NCBI GenBank assembly: GCA_020723405.1
Contig: DYIY01000002.1
Span: 62,001 to 126,000, forward strand
Source of the DNA: Thiobacillus denitrificans
GTDB taxonomy: Bacteria; Pseudomonadota; Gammaproteobacteria; Burkholderiales; Thiobacillaceae
Direction: 5' to 3'
Length of the DNA: 64,000 bases
A program made the translations under genes and the position numbers. The notes beneath the pieces are model-generated. The model was not told the origin of the DNA and did not search any database. It worked only from the letters and a program-made list of their open reading frames with translations. Position 1 is the stretch's first letter. Every line of letters starts with the position of its first letter. This document shows, one piece after another, positions 60,937 through 64,000 of this stretch.

Positions 60937-61371
60937 TCAGGCGGCAAAGCGCATTTCAGCGAAATCGACGGGCATGCCGTCTATCTTCGCGGAGGCGATC
61001 TTGAGCAACCGTCCCTTGATCGAAACACCGGTCTGGCCTTGCTTGGGGCCGGACTGGTAAACGAAGGACTCGGGATAGATGTCACCCAAACGGAAGGCAA
61101 CCGTCACCTTCTGGTTGGCGTTGACGGCGCTCTTGAGGAATTTGACCCTCTCAAGCGCCTCGGCGCCTTCGATCTTGACATCGAAGTAGGTGGTTTCGGG
61201 CGCGTCGATCGAGCCATGCAGCGCGGCGATGGAACAAGCCCAGAACGAGCCCTTCTTGACCTTCACTTCACGGACACGATTCAAATACCCGATCCCGTTC
61301 ACATGCAGATCGAGATGCGTCTTCGGCTTCTCGGCGGCAGCGGCGGTGGGTTCAGCAGCGGTAGTGTTCAT
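60937..61371 (-). CDS. DUF3577 / STY4534-type ICE replication protein
   Basis: A 144-aa protein, AAGGAG before ATG 61371. The core HLDLHVNGIGYLNRVREVKVKKG, ACSIAALHGSIDAPETTYFD, and VTVAFRLGDIYPESFVYQSG matches DUF3577, annotated in ICEs as STY4534-family replication protein, a single-strand-binding-like fold. First gene of the leftward module. The leader contains a TCTCC/GGAGA pairing and a GGGGA/TCCCC stem. Confidence 0.88.
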   Translation of the reverse strand: MNTTAAEPTAAAAEKPKTHLDLHVNGIGYLNRVREVKVKKGSFWACSIAALHGSIDAPETTYFDVKIEGAEALERVKFLKSAVNANQKVTVAFRLGDIYPESFVYQSGPKQGQTGVSIKGRLLKIASAKIDGMPVDFAEMRFAA

Positions 61372-61978
61372 AGCGATCTCCTTGATGAAAAAACAAAGGG
61401 AGACCACTACCCGTGAGGGGAGTAAGCCTCCCCAGTGGGATGTGGGTCTTGCGACCCGATGAAACCGGTTGCCCGGCGGTGGTTGAATTGGTTTTCCGAA
61501 GCGGTGACTTACCTAGGTAATCCAGCGGGATATCCGCCAGATGTGGTGGGCCGGGAGTGTCGTGCTATCGGAATGAGCCTCCATCAGGGAATGGAGGCGA
61601 CCGGTGGGGATGCAATCCCGCGCGGTCAGAGAAAGGATTTGGCCTCGGCTCTTACGAGCGTCGCGGTGTCAGAGGCTGACCGCGATCTAGTGGCTGGATG
61701 ACGCACCAGAAGGCGAATCGCGTTACGTGCGATCAGGCGAGCCCTGAGGCTAGGGAATACGCGGACAAGTCCAACACGAAATAAAATTCGTGTCAAGGCG
61801 AAATGGCTGGCGGTGTCAGCTACTGTTTGTTCGGGCGCTTCGGGTCGCACCGTGACTTTGTACCCAAGTGAGATGACAGAATCCCGCGCGCTGCGCACTG
61901 GCCCTTCGCGCCTGAGAATGGCAGAATTGGCCAATCTTTGGAACATTCCGCCACGCGATACCAATTGGGCAGCCTGAC
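61372..61978. other. Gene-free divergent region between ICE module and R-M locus
   Basis: No gene supported in about 600 bases. It has a possible degenerate copy of the leader element (61444-61482: GGGTC/GACCC stem, AACCG, CGGTGG) and a perfect 12-bp palindrome TTACCTAGGTAA (61509-61520). A 112-aa minus frame (61626-61964) has no ribosome site or recognisable domain. Promoters for both flanking operons must lie here. Confidence 0.45.
61509..61520. promoter_or_regulatory. 12-bp perfect palindrome
   Basis: TTACCTAGGTAA in the divergent region. It could be the operator of the HTH protein encoded at 61979, inferred from symmetry and position only. Confidence 0.35.
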
Positions 61979-62179
61979 ATGACCGAAGCCGATGGCGAAA
62001 TTCTCACGCTGGAAGAAGTGGCCGCCTATCTGAAGGCAGGCAAGAAAACCGTTTATCGGCTGGCTCAGCAGGGCCAGATACCGAGCTTCAAACTGGGCGG
62101 CACCTGGCGGTTTCGCCGCACCGAGCTGGATCGCTGGATTGCAGCGCAGATTGCCGAGAAGACACAGGACAGAACATGA
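61979..62179 (+). CDS. Helix-turn-helix (excisionase-family) small protein
   Basis: A 66-aa DNA-binding protein of the HTH_17/MerR-like group: LTLEEVAAYLKAGKKTVYRLAQQGQIPSFKLGGTWRFRRTELDRW. Its stop overlaps the methyltransferase start (ATGA at 62176), so it is likely a regulator or controller of the modification locus rather than an excisionase. Confidence 0.88.
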   Translation: MTEADGEILTLEEVAAYLKAGKKTVYRLAQQGQIPSFKLGGTWRFRRTELDRWIAAQIAEKTQDRT

Positions 62180-64000
62180 GCGACCCGCAAAACGATACCA
62201 ACTTGGCCGCATCACCCAACCCGGCCGACGAGCGCCGCGCGCAACTGGCCGCGCTCATCCCCGAGGCATTTTCCGAAGGCAAGCTTGACCTGGCCGCCCT
62301 CAAACGGGCGCTGGGCGAGCACGTAGTCACCGAAGGTGGCGAGCGCTATGCGCTGACCTGGGCAGGCAAGAACGACGCCTACAAGGTGCTGCAAACGCCT
62401 TCCAGCGCCACGCTGCGGCCCGAGCGCGACAAGTCGGTGAATTTCGATCAGGCGCAGCACGTATTCATCGAAGGCGAGAACCTGGAAGTCCTCAAGGTCT
62501 TGCAGAAGGCGTACTTCGGCAAGGTCAAGCTGATCTACATCGACCCGCCCTATAACACCGGCTCGGACAGCTTCATCTACCCTGACCGCTTTCAGGAAAG
62601 CAAGGAGGACTACCTCAAGCGCATCAACGATCTTGCCGACGACGGCACGTTGATGCGCGAGGGCTTCTTCCGCAAGAACAGCAAGGAGAACGGTCACTAC
62701 CACAGCAACTGGCTGTCGATGATGTTGCCGCGCCTCTACATCACCAGGAACCTCTTGCGCGAGGACGGAGTGATCTTCGTTTCGTGCGATGACAACGAGG
62801 TCCATAACCTGCGCTGCCTGATGAATGAAGTCTTCGGCGAGGAAAATTTCATTGCTTGCATCGCTTGGCAGAACGTATATGGCGGTGGAGCGAAGGTCAA
62901 AACGATAGTTGCCCAACATGAATACGTAGTCGTCTTTGCTCGTTCCAAAGACGCTGTGGGCGAGATAGACCTTCCTCCAGATCCTGAATACCGAAAGATG
63001 TACAAGGAGAAAGACGAAAAATTTGAAAAGCGTGGCCCGTACTTCACGCAGCCCCTAGCCACGACGAGTATGGACGAACGCGAGAACCTGCGGTTCCCGA
63101 TTACATGGCAAGGCAATGAGATTTGGCCGGAGAAGCAGTGGCAATGGTCTCAGGATCGCGTGAAGAAGGCACTCGCAGAAAATGAACTGGTTATCAAGAA
63201 AACCGGAGATGGTTGGTCCGTTCGTTACAAGCAATACCTCAAAGATGAAGACGGCAACGAGCGCCCGGCCAAGCTCTACTCTGTAATGACAGGGCCATGG
63301 AGCCAAGCGGGAACAGAGGAGATTCGAGGATTCTTTGTTGACGGGAAGGTTTTCCCGTTCCCCAAGCCGTCGTCGCTAATCAAAACCATTCTTGGCGTAG
63401 CTTGGCGTGATCCCAACTGCATCGTTCTAGATTTCTTTGCCGGGTCTGCGCCAACCGCCCAAGCTTTGCTCGAACTGAATCAGGAGATTGCCGGTAATCG
63501 CAAGTTAGTAGCTATTCAATTACCGGAGCCCATAGAAGTTGAAAGTCCTGCGGGGAAAGCTGGCTTCGGAACGGTTGCGGATATTGGACGTGCTCGCTTC
63601 CAGAAGGTAATCGACAAGATTCGGGCTGTTAGCGATCTTGCCAACCCCGCACCAGAGAATCTTGGCTTCAAGTCCTTCCTTCTCGCTCCCTCCAACTTCA
63701 AACAATGGCGCGGTGATGGCATCGACACGCCTGAACAACTGGCCGAGCAGATGCAGATGTTCGCCAAGGCCGAGAAGGAAGGCGCGGCCGTTGAAGACAT
63801 GCTCTACGAGTTGCTGCTGAAATTCGGGCAGGAACTGACCACACCCATCGAATCCCTGGAGGTGACGGGCGGCAAGGTATTCGCCATCCACGACCGCAAG
63901 ATGCTCTTCGTGCTGGAGTCGTTCACCGAGGCCATGATCGTGCCGCTGGTGGACATTAAGCCGCGCGAGATCATCGCCATCGATGGCGTGTTCAACGATT
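62176..64000 (+). CDS. mod: Type III-like DNA adenine methyltransferase (Mod), 3' end outside the window
   Basis: At least 608 aa, open at the right edge. Catalytic motif DPPYNTG begins at D123 and the SAM motif DFFAGSAPTA at D419; this order (DPPY before FxG) is the beta class used by type III Mod proteins. SNWLSMMLPRLYITRNLL and VIFVSCDDNEVHNLR are typical. Between the motifs lies a variable target-recognition region that is visibly less GC-rich (about 62850-63600). A Res subunit would be expected beyond the window. Confidence 0.9.
   Translation, partial: MSDPQNDTNLAASPNPADERRAQLAALIPEAFSEGKLDLAALKRALGEHVVTEGGERYALTWAGKNDAYKVLQTPSSATLRPERDKSVNFDQAQHVFIEGENLEVLKVLQKAYFGKVKLIYIDPPYNTGSDSFIYPDRFQESKEDYLKRINDLADDGTLMREGFFRKNSKENGHYHSNWLSMMLPRLYITRNLLREDGVIFVSCDDNEVHNLRCLMNEVFGEENFIACIAWQNVYGGGAKVKTIVAQHEYVVVFARSKDAVGEIDLPPDPEYRKMYKEKDEKFEKRGPYFTQPLATTSMDERENLRFPITWQGNEIWPEKQWQWSQDRVKKALAENELVIKKTGDGWSVRYKQYLKDEDGNERPAKLYSVMTGPWSQAGTEEIRGFFVDGKVFPFPKPSSLIKTILGVAWRDPNCIVLDFFAGSAPTAQALLELNQEIAGNRKLVAIQLPEPIEVESPAGKAGFGTVADIGRARFQKVIDKIRAVSDLANPAPENLGFKSFLLAPSNFKQWRGDGIDTPEQLAEQMQMFAKAEKEGAAVEDMLYELLLKFGQELTTPIESLEVTGGKVFAIHDRKMLFVLESFTEAMIVPLVDIKPREIIAIDGVFND

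Noticed and set aside
61626-61964. 112-aa minus-strand ORF in the divergent region
   Set aside because: No ribosome site, no domain; composition looks like a chance frame.

Overview
The window is part of a mobile genetic element, most likely an integrative and conjugative element (ICE) or a large conjugative plasmid. The host is probably a high-GC betaproteobacterium: codon use and metal-resistance gene order resemble Rhodocyclales, Nitrosomonadales or Burkholderiales, but this is inference and no chromosomal marker is present. No relaxase, coupling protein, integrase, rRNA, tRNA or CRISPR array was seen.

Region 1 (0.5-21.2 kb, + strand) is an almost complete F-type type IV secretion operon. 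Its order is lytic transglycosylase, small ORF, traA, traL, traE, traK, traB, DsbC-like isomerase, traV, traC, trbI, S26 signal peptidase, traW, traU, trbC, traN, small ORF, traF, traH, traG. Most genes overlap or abut. A small membrane protein on the minus strand, a small exported protein and an OmpA-domain lipoprotein follow.

Region 2 (21.4-50.9 kb) is metal-resistance cargo. A minus-strand operon (26.1-21.4 kb) carries two His-rich repeat proteins, a SHOCT protein, a 48-aa ORF, a DUF2933 protein, a methyltransferase-family membrane protein, a Cu(I)-type P-ATPase and a lipoprotein. A TPR-bearing serine protease lies divergent to it. A large block (38.6-27.5 kb) encodes an outer-membrane channel, multicopper oxidase, cupredoxin, DUF411 protein, CusF, a Met-rich protein and an RND tripartite pump, and is divergent from a CusRS-like two-component system. 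A second, gene-for-gene paralogous RND block (49.5-41.6 kb) carries czcI, and is followed by a CDF-like cation transporter and a divergent CadR/PbrR-type MerR regulator. Three similar dyads (AT[T/G]AC-N6-GTCA) suggest one CusR-like regulon for the copper operons.

Region 3 (51-61.4 kb, minus strand) is an ICE maintenance or adaptation module of mostly short transcription units. It includes an SNF2-type helicase with an N-terminal DUF2958, a DNA methyltransferase, a RadC/JAB protein, DUF3275 and DUF3577 (STY4534-type) proteins, a DUF6927-like protein and several small unknowns. Many genes here follow structured leaders. A repeated element upstream of at least five genes folds into a pseudoknot-like hairpin whose arms differ in sequence but stay complementary, and a second hairpin often covers the Shine-Dalgarno. 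I regard this leader family as the strongest candidate for something undescribed.

Region 4 (61.9 kb to the right edge, + strand) starts a restriction-modification locus: a small HTH protein translationally coupled to a type III-like (Mod) adenine methyltransferase that runs off the window.
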